Source of the DNA: Pararge aegeria
Lineage: Eukaryota; Arthropoda; Insecta; Lepidoptera; Nymphalidae
NCBI RefSeq assembly: GCF_905163445.1
Contig: NC_053184.1
Coordinates: forward strand, 15,252,001-15,316,000
Direction: 5' to 3'
DNA length: 64,000 nt
Shown: positions 33,318 to 43,404 of the stretch, in pieces
Layout of the letters: every line of letters starts with the position of its first letter
Position numbering within the stretch: the first letter of the stretch is position 1
Position numbers and translations under genes: made by a program
Notes under the pieces: generated by a model
Told to the model about the DNA's origin: nothing
What the model saw: only the letters and a program-made list of their open reading frames with translations
Database searches by the model: none

Positions 33318-33535
33318 GACGTGTGGTGATGGCAGATCAGAATTCTTCCCGGTGATGATGTACGAGGCGACTAGGGGATCATAACAAAAAACTGGCTACA
33401 GAGTTCTCTGTTCTTCTACTTGGTACCATCTACCTACTGCAATCATTAACCTGATCATGGTGATAATGAGCATACCGTTGTGAGTGGCTTTTGTCTAGCA
33501 GTGGACTGTTATAGGCTATTGATGATGAAATAATA
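33318..33535 (+). repeat. Repeat D copy joined to a CTAGCAGTGGACTG tail
   Basis: Repeat D blocks (GGTGATGGCAGATCAGAATT, ATGTACGAGGCGACTAGGGG, CATGGTGATAATGAGCATAC) are followed directly by TTGTCTAGCAGTGGACTGTT and GATGATG, the tail seen in reverse at 4845. This suggests both parts belong to one element. Confidence 0.65.
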
Positions 33536-33589
33536 TATTAAACTCACTTTGAAATAAAAGTAATTATTAAAAGTTTATTTAAGTACAAC

Positions 33590-33852
33590 TTAAATAAATA
33601 AATAAATACTACGACAATACACATATTGCCATCTAGCCCCAAAATAAGCGTAGCTTGTGTTATGGGTACTAAGATGACTGATGAATAATTTTATAAATAA
33701 TATAAATAATTACTTATAAAAAAACATTTGGATACCCAGACACTGAAAAATATTCATGTTCCTCACAGAAACATTTTCCAGATGTGGGAATCGAAACCAC
33801 GGCCTTGGTCTCAGAAAGCAGGGTCGCTGCCCACTGCGAAAATCGGCCGTCA
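33590..33852 (-). repeat. SINE-A copy
   Basis: Full order in reverse, with small changes in the B box (GGGAATCGAAACCACGGCCT). Confidence 0.9.
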
Positions 33853-33999
33853 AACTTAATATAATGTAGCGCTAATCTACACAACATGCCCTGATCCACT
33901 GTGTCGTTTCGACTGCCAATGTTACTTCGCATGCTGGCTGACGGTCCTACCGTATATTGAATAGACTATATACCTAACCTTTCCAAAGAAATTAAATAA

Positions 34000-34260
34000 A
34001 TAATAGATAAAAATACTACGACAATACACACATCGCCATCTAGCCCCAAAATAAGCGTAGCTTGTGTTATGGGTACTAAGATGACTGTTGAATATTTTTA
34101 ATGAATAATTAATATAAATAAATACTTATAATATACAGATGAACACCCAGACACTGAAAAACATTCATGTTCATCACACAAAAATTTTTCCAGTTTCGGG
34201 AATCGAACCCACGGCCTTAGATGGAAAAAACAGGGTCGCTACCCACTGCGCCAACTGTCA
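34000..34260 (-). repeat. SINE-A copy
   Basis: Full order in reverse, 150 bases from the previous copy and in the same orientation; the two are separately diverged, so not a recent tandem duplication. Confidence 0.9.
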
Positions 34261-34285
34261 AATTTTGAAAAGAAATTGACTATCA

Positions 34286-34358
34286 AAAAATTATTAAAAT
34301 CCGATTGGTACTTCCATAGCTACTCTATGGAAGTACCAATCGGATTTTAATAATTTTT
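34286..34358. repeat. Perfect 34-bp inverted repeat, 5-base loop
   Basis: Left arm 34286-34319, loop CTACT 34320-34324, right arm 34325-34358, all 34 pairs matched. The arm includes CCGATTGGTACTTCCATAG. Confidence 0.95.
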
Positions 34359-34359
34359 A

Positions 34360-34838
34360 ATAAATAAAAAAAACTCTTTAGCTTTATAGTACAGATTAAT
34401 GAAGCGTTCGCAGCGTTTGAAACATATAATATGTAAAAATCTGTCCAAGATACCCGTATAATGCGAAAATCGAAAATAATTGCTATGTTCTCTTGTGTGG
34501 GCTTAAGCGGTTAATTTTTTTTATAATCCTTCAGTGCAGTGTTTTTAAAAATCCGTATTCAAATCGGGTTTTCCTATTGAGCGCTACGATGACACATATA
34601 AACATACTATAGACAAAATTATATCCTCTATTGCGTGTATGTGCGTCAGAATTATAAACATTAAATACAAATAAGTATATAATATAAGAACAACACAACA
34701 CTTTAAAATCAACACAAGGAATCTACATCAAGTAATTCTATGAAATTGAGTTATATATTTTTTATCACTTTACAACTTATACAACTACCTACTCTTTTGG
34801 TAAAATATTATTCCTAACTATTGGATACATTAAAAAAA
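34360..34838. other. Probable intron DNA of gene B
   Basis: No exon recognised. It directly follows the donor of gene B on the minus strand. Confidence 0.4.
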
Positions 34839-34844
34839 ACTTAC

Positions 34845-35219
34845 ATTTTGTCCAAGGTCCATTGGCGCAAGAAGTGGTGGCTCCTGCTTCTTGGGTCTTC
34901 TAAACATAAACAGCAGGGCTGCTATGATCAAAACCGTTCCGGCGCCTCCCATAGCACCTAAGGCTGCGCTCCAAGCATTATTACTCTCCGCCCATGCGTG
35001 ATTTATTCCTGCACGCGCTTGAGGAAGCAGTACCTGCTTTTGGGCAGAATTTGTTTCCCCACTTAAAGTCTTCGGAGTCGATCCAACGTGCCATTTCTTC
35101 CAATAATGCTCCATACTGCCGTGTTTGCGACCGTCCCAAAGTTCCCTACTCGGCTGACTCCGCTCTGCCCACAGCTTATCTGTTGATAACGAAATTAGTT
35201 GCACAGAATAATGTAACAT
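34845..35219 (-). CDS. Gene B: exon for a single-pass membrane protein (partial)
   Basis: Family not recognised. The first ATG of the exon (35219-35217, context GGATCGATG) opens 125 codons that end at CAAAAT directly before GTAAGT (34844-34839), a consensus donor, phase 0. An in-frame TAA lies upstream, so no longer N-terminus is coded in this exon. Residues 1-80 are polar with many Trp, Lys and His (MEHYWKKWHVGSTPK). Residues 83-106 form one strong membrane segment (ALGAMGGAGTVLIIAALLF), followed by the basic FRRPKK, which suggests a cytoplasmic C-terminal side. The end is proline-rich (EPPLLAPMDLGQN). No signal peptide is visible. The next exon must lie at lower coordinates and was not found. 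The opposite-strand frame at 34994-35236 is a shadow. Confidence 0.7.
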
Positions 35220-35299
35220 CGATCCGGCTTCGGTAGACAAATGGCGTTGTACTCCGACGTACTTTTTCACTCCAAACTTACTTTAAAAGTAAATAACAG
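35220..35299 (-). other. Gene B: 5' untranslated part of exon 2 and acceptor
   Basis: On the minus strand, TTTCGTTTTCCTTAG ends at 35300, giving a pyrimidine-rich acceptor just before CTGTTATTTAC. No ATG occurs between this acceptor and the proposed start at 35219. Confidence 0.5.
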
Positions 35300-35576
35300 C
35301 TAAGGAAAACGAAATGCGAAAATCTTTCCGACCGAGATTAGACGTCATTACATTATGCAGATTTAAGAATAATTGAAACACGGCTGTAAATCCTCTGACG
35401 CGAAAAGCTCTTAAAAGTTCAACCACATTACACACCCAAGTAATTCACTATAAATTGCAATATAAGTTACGGTATGTTATTTATGTAGCACGGCTTGTTT
35501 TTGTATGCGAGAACGCTGCCATATGGTCGACTAAGATGCTACGAAAGGCTGTTCTGTTAAGGAAAATACTACGTAC

Positions 35577-35700
35577 CCATTAGTAGTGACGTCCGGCTGA
35601 GTATCTGTCGCCTGTTGATATAGAGTTCTGTTGCTGAGCGTCCTGGAGACACGCGAATAGGGCGGGCGGGCGCGCACGACTGGTCTGTTCGACGTTTATC
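35577..35700 (-). promoter_or_regulatory. Gene B: probable 5' untranslated exon and promoter
   Basis: The minus strand has a CpG-rich stretch (GTGCGCGCCCGCCCGCCCTA) and ends with CTAATGG followed by GTACGT at 35576-35571, a usable donor. A likely initiator is ACCAGTCGTG near 35680. Splicing to the acceptor at 35300 would remove a 277-base intron. The 5' limit is a guess. An in-line reading frame exists but has an unnatural composition, so it is more likely untranslated. Confidence 0.4.
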
Positions 35701-35704
35701 ATTA

Positions 35705-36058
35705 GACTTGTTTACTTGAAATCGTGATCTGTGTCGCGATGTTGACTTTATTGCGACGTCATAGTATAACAACATTCATTTGGTTGTACCGGGAGACTAT
35801 AGTTAAGTGGCTATAAAGAGTATAAAGGCACTCATTTGAATGGACTTTGTAATCAACCATTTCCATTGCCCTTATTCGTATTAGATGATAGGCGTTGGTT
35901 TTTGATTATAAGCTTAAAGCTTTTGTTTTGTCTAATCTATTTTTTGTTCGTAGACTGTTTATTTAGTCGGTAGTTTTGTTTCTCATCATTTTGGGTGTAA
36001 GTAATTACTTTCGACCTCAAAACATTTTTATACAAATATAAGGCTTTTCATTGCTTTA
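35705..36058. other. Upstream region of gene B
   Basis: No further feature seen; A/T-rich with TATAAAG-like words near 35811-35826 on the plus strand. Confidence 0.35.
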
Positions 36059-36265
36059 TCTTATATCTTTAAACGAGCAATTCTTGTAAGTATGTATATA
36101 ATTGGAATCTCGGAATCGGCTCCAACGATTTTCATGAAATTTAGTATACAGGGGGTTTCGAGGGCGACCAATCGATCTAGATAGGATTCATTTTTAGAAT
36201 GTCAATTTATTTGTGTTTTCCGGTAATAACCGATTTGGTGCAACAAAGTTGCACGGGTCAGCTAG
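36059..36265 (+). mobile_element. Non-autonomous Helitron, 207 bp
   Basis: Starts TCTTATATCTTTAAACGAGC directly after A and ends GGGTCAGCTAG directly before T. Eleven bases before the end lies a perfect hairpin, GTGCAAC-AAA-GTTGCAC. TC start, hairpin and CTAG end, and A/T insertion site without target duplication are all Helitron hallmarks. A related copy in reverse is at 56694-56864. No coding capacity. Confidence 0.85.
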
Positions 36266-36266
36266 T

Positions 36267-38094
36267 TATAATAATACACTTTGTTTACGTTGGTATTATG
36301 GTTGGTATATCTATTTTTAGTTACGTGGCGATGATGATTTTCACCTCATTTTAGGCGCGTAGGTAATCAAGTTTTAACGCAAAACTTTAAACATCTTTAT
36401 GATAAGTGCACTCATTAAATTAAAAGTATCTCTTCTATCAGAGAGGAAATCGGTGCCTAGTAGATGGGCATCATAAGGCTATAGAGGTTTAGGCTTAGAA
36501 CCTGTTTATCGGGTGTTAGTTTTCCTAGTGTCCCGTGCTATCAAGTTACAAACGTGATTAACTAACGCAAACAAAACTTTCTATATGTTTAACACTATCC
36601 AATCTTCTGGCATAGCATTTTGTTGTCTTTTACGATAAAACTTTAGATACAAATCCCATAACCTCTCAACCAGCCTATCCTCTTGTAACTTGATAAGATA
36701 CACTCTCTACTTATCTTTAAAAATACTAATAAAAAGTATTTCCCTGTTAGAAAGCTAGTTCATCCGTAATAATTTCAGTAAACCTAGAAACTTGAAACTC
36801 TTTGTTGAAATAAACTGTGTAATTACCTGGTTAAATAAGGAGTGTGATTTATTTACTAACCTTAACTCGATTGGGATGTAACTAATCAGAAGTGCAATAC
36901 AGTTTTATAAACACTTGTTTGATATTTTGGATTATGAGCCTAAAAGCGATATTCTGAGATCCACGTTACGAGCATGGCATGACACATTAATTAAGGGCGC
37001 AAATATTTATCTAATAAACAAATTTGAAGGATCCGTAGCCTAATATCAAGAAATCACTATCCTTACTCTGTGATCGTAGGTAGGTACTTCAAGAAAATTA
37101 TTGTATCTATTTGGCTTTTGATGAAATGTAAACAAATCGTATGTTATTTTATCGCAGGAAAGCGTAAGCTATGCGACGCCGATCGAAGCGCGTTAAGTGC
37201 GCGAGCGTGGTCGAGCAGTTAAGCACTTTCCCACGGTTAATAAAATACGATCGCTAAGATACTTACACAAATATAGATAGTACGAGACCAGCCGCCTTTT
37301 TTAAATACGTTCTTTAATTTATCGGGTTTACCTCTACACATCCTTTAAATACCAATATATATTCCTTCTCATTGTCGGCTGATACCCGTGCTTTGTAGTG
37401 GGCCGATATTGGGTTGATGTGATGAAGATACAAAAAATAATAATTTATAACACACATTTTATTTATTTGTAACATTAATATATTATTGTTTTTATATGAA
37501 TCTACTACAAGTTGTAGCACAAAGTCGGAGTAGTAAAGCAGTGTTTTTCACCCTACGATATTTGAAGTGTGACAAAACCTGCTATAGCTATATTTACAAT
37601 GAATAATTTGCTATAATCCGCTTGCTTGAGCTATTGCAACTTTATGCAATTGATTACAACGCCACCTATGCGGTATGTGTCATACTAGCATACGATTGGA
37701 ATAATTGCTTCAGCGTAGCTAGCTTACAAAATTATAGATGTCGCTACTTTTTACAAAAAAGAGAGGTATTTCTCCATGATTTATTTTATATTGTTTAACT
37801 TTTGGAACGAGCTTCGAGAAAGCATATTTATACTTCTCAGCTTCTCAGCTCAGATTATAAATTATCACATAACAATCCAATACTAACACCTAGTCTTCTA
37901 CGATTTACTTCTTGGTGATAAATTTAACTATTTCATACAAAATAAATTAACAAATTGGGTGCTGTTATTAGCTTTTGCATTTATTGTTTGCAAAAGCTAT
38001 AATTGCACAGAGTGTTATGCTTTTTTTTTGCACTACAAGTGTACAAACTTCCAAATAGTCAAAGTAAAATTAAAAAAATATATTATTTACAGTT
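36267..38094. other. No gene seen
   Basis: A SINE-B 3' fragment lies at 37365-37430 (CCTTCTCATTGTCGGCTGAT). A short GC-rich patch at 37160-37215 (GCGACGCCGATCGAAGCGCG) could be regulatory. The rest is AT-rich. Confidence 0.5.
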
Positions 38095-38100
38095 TTTATT
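38095..38100 (-). terminator. Gene C polyadenylation signal
   Basis: AATAAA on the minus strand, 95 bases after the stop codon of gene C, a fitting distance for the mRNA 3' end. Confidence 0.5.
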
Positions 38101-38194
38101 AGGGATATACAAACAAATAATTCTTACACTAACTATACATAATAAATATTTATATACTGTATTTATAACTATCACATACACATAATCTATTGTT

Positions 38195-38265
38195 TTATGA
38201 TTTTTCAACCTTTCTGTTGAAAGGATACTGGTTCTTATATCTTTGCACACCCAGAGTTACAAATG
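38195..38265 (-). CDS. Gene C: second and last coding exon (DMAC1/TMEM261-like)
   Basis: The acceptor reads ATATTTTTTGTTTCAG (ending at 38266), a textbook polypyrimidine tract. The 71-base exon completes a GCA codon split 1+2 across the junction and adds FVTLGVQRYKNQYPFNRKVE and KS before TAA at 38197-38195. The first part of this exon ends the second membrane segment that starts in exon 1 (VISTISF), and the tail is short and basic. The phase fits exon 1 exactly. The intron (38266-39921, 1656 bases) holds a SINE-A (38493-38740, plus) and a SINE-B fragment (38793-38930, minus), so it is large mainly because of repeats. Confidence 0.75.
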
Positions 38266-38492
38266 CTGAAACAAAAAATATTATATTAGTTTAACTGTAA
38301 GTGCATTGCCCACAGATTGGCAAAGTGCAAATATACTTCTTATATAAAACAGGATATTGTTTTATAATTTAAGACAGATTTAAATACCATAAGTGGTACC
38401 CCATATTTGTTTGCTTAAGCAATACTTTATATACTTACATGATAATATTCTTTAAAATCATCAAGCATTAACCTAATTAACGTCAGTTTTGA

Positions 38493-38740
38493 CAGCCGAC
38501 TGGCACAGTGGGCAGCAACCCTGCTTTCTGAAATTTCGGTTTGATTCCCACAACTGGAAAATGTTTGTGTGATGAACATTATTGTTTTTCAGTGTCTGGG
38601 TGTTTATATGTATATTATAAGTATTTATGTGTATTATATTCATAAAAATATTCATCAGCTATCTTAGTACCCATAATACAAGCTACACTTACTTTGGGGC
38701 TAGATGGCAATGTGTGTATTGTCAAAGTATATTTTTAGTA
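38493..38740 (+). repeat. SINE-A copy in the intron of gene C
   Basis: Head GACAGCCGACTGGCACAGTG, diverged B box GGTTTGATTCCC, full body and ATATTTTTAGTATATTTTAA tail; opposite to the gene. Confidence 0.9.
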
Positions 38741-38792
38741 TATTTTAATTAATGCCCTACAGCCTCATGCCTCCTCTCTTATAAGAGGAATA

Positions 38793-38930
38793 GAGATTAT
38801 CATCATCATATCAACCCATTACCTGTCCACTACAGGGCATAGGTCTCCTCCCACTATGAGAAGGGGTTAAGGCTGTAGTCCATAACCGGCCGGCCCAATG
38901 CGGATTGGTGGACTCAATAGGAAGGGATTA
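38793..38930 (-). repeat. SINE-B 3' fragment in the intron of gene C
   Basis: CATCATCATATCAACCCATT, GAGAAGGGGTTAAGGCTGTA and CCCAATGCGGATTGGTGGAC are the SINE-B 3' part in reverse. Confidence 0.8.
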
Positions 38931-39921
38931 GATGCTGGTACCTAATTAAGGTCTGTGGGCTGGAACAAAGAACTCCTAATACTAGGCAACAATTAATATA
39001 AAGTATACAAGGTTTAAAAATACTCTGCGAGGCACATCACCAAAGTTAAAAATATGATATGTTAGTGACACTTACGTTGTTTAATTATTTACTAATATAA
39101 TATCTGAATTATTTAATGCAGGATGATTTTACAAGTGTGTTAGATAATAGCCCTAACACTTTATTATTGGGAAGTAACAAACAAGAAGCTCTGCGTGTAT
39201 GTTAACACATTTAATCTCTAAAACCCAGTACCTGAATTATTAGTTAAGAATCAACAAACTAAAAATACAATGCAAACTTATTATGGTCCTTTGTGTTATT
39301 ATCGACAGAAGACTTGTATTTGGGAAACATACAAGTATATGAAAAAATGTTTTGAAAGTGTGATAATGTAATTAAATTGGAGTTGATCCATTTACAATCC
39401 AGTTACCAACACAGATCAATGCACACCTATTGCCAGCCAGTTACACAGCCTAAAGGACTGACAGATAGTTGTGGCCGAAGATGTTGGACAAGTCACACCA
39501 CAATAGGAAACATGTAATGCAAGCTAAGTGGGCAAACAATATCTACTATCTATCTGTCACATATTACTGTGTGTATCACTAAAATTAACCACAAGAAGCT
39601 GTCTGTTGGTTGAGATGATAATGTTTATTGTTAAAATTAATTTTGTATCTTTAAACACAGATCTCAGGAGACCCATTGCTACGGACCAGCACTTTTTGTC
39701 TGGATGACACATACCCTATGAACTCCTGATAATGTTTAGGCAAAATTTGTTGATGACCTGTGATGAGTAACAAACTGACATTCGCGTTAACTATCCTCTA
39801 GGACTAGTTAACATGGGCTTGCACTTGAATACCATGACCGGTAAAGCAATGCGATCTAGGTTAGGTCCGCTTGCCTAGAAAATGAATATTATCCCTAATA
39901 GTATTAAATCTGATGAATTAC

Positions 39922-40075
39922 CAAATGAGATCGTAGATATAACAATTTTTCCAGGTAAAGTCTTGTTCTTCCAAGCAGCATTGGCGAGGTAAGCGCCAAT
40001 ACCAACCAATCCGATTGATCCGACTACTCTGCATGCTGTGCAGTCGTGAGGTTTATTTTCCACAGCTGATGACAT
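39922..40075 (-). CDS. Gene C: first coding exon (DMAC1/TMEM261-like, DUF4536)
   Basis: The ATG at 40075 opens 51 codons plus one base, ending CATTTG before GTAATT (39921-39916), an acceptable donor. The peptide has MSSAVENKPHDCTACRVVGS, then a glycine-rich membrane segment (IGLVGIGAYLANAAW, residues 21-35) and the start of a second one (residues 44-51). The CxxCR motif directly before a Gly-rich helix is the signature I recall of DMAC1/TMEM261 (DUF4536) proteins, which help assemble the distal membrane arm of mitochondrial complex I. Spliced to 38195-38265 the product has 74 residues, shorter than the human protein, mostly through a short N-terminus. Without splicing the frame would run on to FIF and a stop. 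Family assignment rests on motif and topology. Confidence 0.75.
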
Positions 40076-40079
40076 TTTC

Positions 40080-40260
40080 TGATTAATACTAAAAGTATTT
40101 TTAAGATAGTAGGGTACCTATATATGCAAAAATAGCAAGATATTTTTTCCGGTTCGGCAATCCAAAAGCAAAACCAAAATATGTCAATGTCAGCCATCAG
40201 GCGCAAGCCGCAAAGATCAGCTCCTGTCATTTACAGATAATAACAAAACAGTTGTTTAGA
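40080..40260 (-). promoter_or_regulatory. Gene C 5' untranslated region and promoter area
   Basis: The area upstream of the ATG. A minus-strand frame at 40024-40230 overlaps the start of gene C in another frame and is not supported. No TATA box is evident. Confidence 0.3.
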
Positions 40261-40261
40261 A

Positions 40262-41515
40262 ACAGCGTCAGCCCTAACATTCGTTTAAAGAAGAATCAAT
40301 ATAATTTTTAGTTTTTACATAATATTCTAAACTAACTTATTATAAATATCATTAGTTTTCTAAAAATCTGAATAGCTAGGAATAATTCAATGTGCATGTT
40401 TACATTCTCATTTCTATAAGTAATGTTTGTATATATTGTGTTTTTTTGATTAAGAGATTTTTAGAATCCAAAACCGAATGCCATTAATTAAAAAGTTGTA
40501 TTATTTTATTATTGTGGCCTCATTGAGGCGGGTTATTTGAACTTGAAAAAACCAACTTGGTGCTGATTTTGAAAGAGTAGGTAAACCATAATAATTACTC
40601 ACCTCTAATGACTAACAATGACTAACTAACTGGTCCGTGAGAGAAAAAGTTGGTAAAAAGGCGAGTTTGCCGTTTTGCTTTATATATTTAATAATTAATC
40701 AGTAAAATTTCGATCACGAGTGTTTATTAAATATCCATACCTAACATTTCTTTTTAAACAAGATAACGCGAGAGTGGTAATAATATTAAGTAAAATATAG
40801 TGTGTACTGTGCGTGATATGAGCACATAAATTTTTAACAGGTCATTTCCCGAAACCGAAAATTATACTTAATTATATTTGTATCGGTTTCGGGGAAATAC
40901 CTAGGATTGATGACGTAGTACTACGTTACTAATATTATTTACTTGCGGAGTGTTTCATTATACAGAGCAGTGGGGTGCACTTCATGCATGCGCAAACGCA
41001 CTACCTATCCAAATAAATATATAACGTGAATAAGAGGAGGATTTTCCCATTTTATGCTGTCTCCTATTTTTGTCTACCCTGGCCAAAAAGCTCTGTTCAG
41101 CGATTTCTGTCAAAAAGACACGGGTTTCCCAGAAAATACAGCGATTCTTAGAACATCCGCGATTCTCTAAAAATACTTTCTTAAAAAAAAAATCTCATTA
41201 GGCACAGAATTAAGAACATACAGAACCCACAATGAGCCATTATTGCATGCATTGTGTTTATAACAGTTAAAACACACTTCACACCCGCGGACACAAACTT
41301 TTCCCATTTTCCCTATTTTATGGTAAAGGTTTCGAACATTAGAGGTAAAATAATTACTGTCAACTGCGTAATAGAATGAAGTGGCTAACCGCCTGTTCGC
41401 GAAATGCTACTAAAGTGAAGGTTTTTGATGCTTCAATATTAGTCGTTGGTTTCTGTATGCTCTCAATTCTGTGCATTTATGAATTTATTATTATTGGTAA
41501 TTAAAATAACACCCG
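40262..41515. other. No gene seen
   Basis: Contains a near inverted pair, CATTTCCCGAAACCGA (40843) and TATCGGTTTCGGGGAAATAC (40880), about 20 bases apart. No exon recognised. Confidence 0.5.
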
Positions 41516-41519
41516 AGTG

Positions 41520-41705
41520 CCTTAACCTAATCTTCTTCTTCTTCTTCTTTGTCGTCTTGGCAGAGTGGTCGTGGTCATCAAGAAGCGTCTTTGAGGGCAG
41601 ATGTCACACGCCCCACGAGCATCCGCCACTTCTCTCGGCTGGCCGAAAGCCTGGTGCACTCGTGCAAAGGGCCACCCACAGCAGACTTAATCTTAACCTA
41701 ATATG
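41520..41705 (+). repeat. Probable repeat 5' region (CTT-rich start)
   Basis: A (CTT)n run is followed by TTGTCGTCTTGGCAGAGTGG and CACACGCCCCACGAGCATCC. It resembles a family I recall from Lepidoptera, but only one copy is present. The 96-codon plus frame across it starts in unrelated AT-rich DNA. Confidence 0.35.
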
Positions 41706-41854
41706 GATGAATAAATTAGCATTGCCCTCCGACTGATTGACCCACTGACGGGAGGATTCTCTTTCATTTTCTTTCATCCTTATCTTACGGGTTTTAAAAA
41801 AAAAATGTATTTATTACATCAGACACAAGACAGAAAAACCGGAAAAAGTACGTG

Positions 41855-42030
41855 CTTTTTTTTTTTTTTAAATGGGGGTATTCGAATAACCTTTGATGTG
41901 CTTATTCCGGTGCGATGCTCCCTGAGGAGCCGAGACATGATGCAATGGCTTAATTTGTTTTTGAGCTAATTCAGTACCCCACAGTTTTTGGGCCCATCCG
42001 GGCTTAAACTCAGGACGATCGAATGATATC
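41855..42030 (+). repeat. Probable repeat with poly(T) start
   Basis: A T run followed by GATGCTCCCTGAGGAGCCGA and GGGCCCATCCGGGCTTAAAC looks like a dispersed element; no second copy here. Confidence 0.3.
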
Positions 42031-42034
42031 GGAC

Positions 42035-42720
42035 CGGTTTTAAATTATTTTAGTAAGACCAAATTTTTCCCTTACACTCATTGGAACTTTGAATCTTCTG
42101 TAAGTATAACAAAACTGTCAACCAAATGAATGGAGCAGGCTTCATTGAATATTCATAGCTTGTTAAAGTATAAGTCGCGGTAGAACTAACCTCGTTCGTC
42201 TTATACGGGTCGCGCTATAGCTTGGTTATACGAAATACTTTATGTATAGCTTCTCGCTTTCAAGAGTTTTAATTTATTCTATAGCGTATCCAGCTGGTTT
42301 ATTTTGTTACATCGTACAATTATTCCTAATGATCTTTATCATTTTATTGTAAGTTTTCATGAAGGTATGCCAGAGAGGTTTTTTTATGGTAAATTTTGCC
42401 GGACCAAGCACATATACCACGTGTAAACCATGGCCTATAATCGAATCACTTCGCAGCGCATACAAGGAATACGTCCTAAAAAGTAAATAATAATAAATTA
42501 TAAATATACTACGTCACATTCACTTTGTAATTTTGTATGCAGGGCAAAACGTCAAAGTGTATCATCAGCAACCTAGAGCAATCTGGGAACTCGTAATATC
42601 TGAACGTTCTCCGTAATTTTATTATTATATGAGATCCTCGAAGTGTAGGTCATTATCAACATCATTAATATCAAAAAAATACCGGCAAACTACAGAACAC
42701 GGGTGTTCTCTCAAAATCAG
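42035..42720. other. No gene seen
   Basis: AT-rich; no exon. Confidence 0.5.
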
Positions 42721-42721
42721 A

Positions 42722-43182
42722 AGTGTGCAAGCCGTAGTCCACCACCAGTGGCGTGCATAGCGGGTATGCACAGGGTATGCAGATGATATAAAATGATAAT
42801 AATCTCCAATACGAACTATAAAAAACTTAAGCATAGGCATTGTAAGAGTTATAAAAAGCCTACCCCCAAGTATTTTTAACTCATACTGGAGAGTTTCTTA
42901 ATTTTTTATCATCTGCATACCCTGTGCATACCGTCTATGCACACCACTGTACACCACGCTGGCCAAGAGCGGATTGGTAGACTTCGCACGCCTTGAGAAC
43001 ATTACGAAGAGTTCTCAGACATGCAGGTCCCCTCACGTTGTTTTCCTTCACCGTACAAGCAAGTGATATTTGATTGCTTTGAACTTTTCAGAGTTATGTG
43101 CGCACTCTATAATGTTAGATGTGAATAAAGGAGGATCGAACTCGTCACCCCCAAGAGGAAATCCGAAGTCTTACCCACTAGG
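42722..43182 (-). repeat. SINE-B copy split by a MITE
   Basis: Left part 42730-42745 (GCCGTAGTCCACCAC) and right part 42958-43182 (GCTGGCCAAGAGCGGATTGG, TTTTCCTTCACCGT, CCGAAGTCTTACCCACTA) join to one SINE-B in reverse when the MITE at 42746-42949 is removed. The head ends at a second MITE copy at 43183. Confidence 0.85.
42746..42949. mobile_element. hAT-like MITE, 204 bp, complete
   Basis: Ends CAGTGGCGTGCATAG...CTATGCACACCACTG. The inverted arms extend over about 70 bases (GGGTATGCACAGGGTATGCA, GATGATATAAAATGA and partners). Flanks TCCACCAC and TACACCAC are an 8-base target duplication with one change, as expected for hAT. No coding. Confidence 0.85.
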
Positions 43183-43392
43183 CAGTGGCGTGAATACAGA
43201 GTATGTACAGGGTATACACTAAGCGGGCAAAAGAAACTATAAAAAAAATCGCCAAATTGGTTTATAAAAAACATAAGTATAGATAGTAGAAGTTTAAAAA
43301 GCCTACCCTAAAGTTTTTATAACTTGTACTGGAGATTTTCTTTATTATATATCGTCTACATACCCTGTGCATATCCTCTATGCACGCTACTG
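43183..43392. mobile_element. hAT-like MITE, 210 bp, complete, second copy
   Basis: Starts CAGTGGCGTGAATACAGAGT and ends ATCCTCTATGCACGCTACTG. Flanks CCACTAGG and CCACTTTA share only the first five bases, so the target duplication is worn or partly lost. Same orientation as the copy at 42746. Confidence 0.8.
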
Positions 43393-43404
43393 CCACTTTA
43401 ACGC

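Noticed and set aside
34994..35236. 80-codon plus-strand frame
   Set aside because: Antisense to the exon of gene B, which has better start, splice and composition evidence.
35220..35270. Upstream non-ATG extension of gene B (GTG at 35270)
   Set aside because: A nuclear insect gene should start at ATG; the first ATG in the exon is at 35219 and a TAA precedes the extension.
40024..40230. 68-codon minus-strand frame over the start of gene C
   Set aside because: Overlaps the DMAC1-like start in another frame and lacks any domain; it covers mainly the 5' untranslated region.
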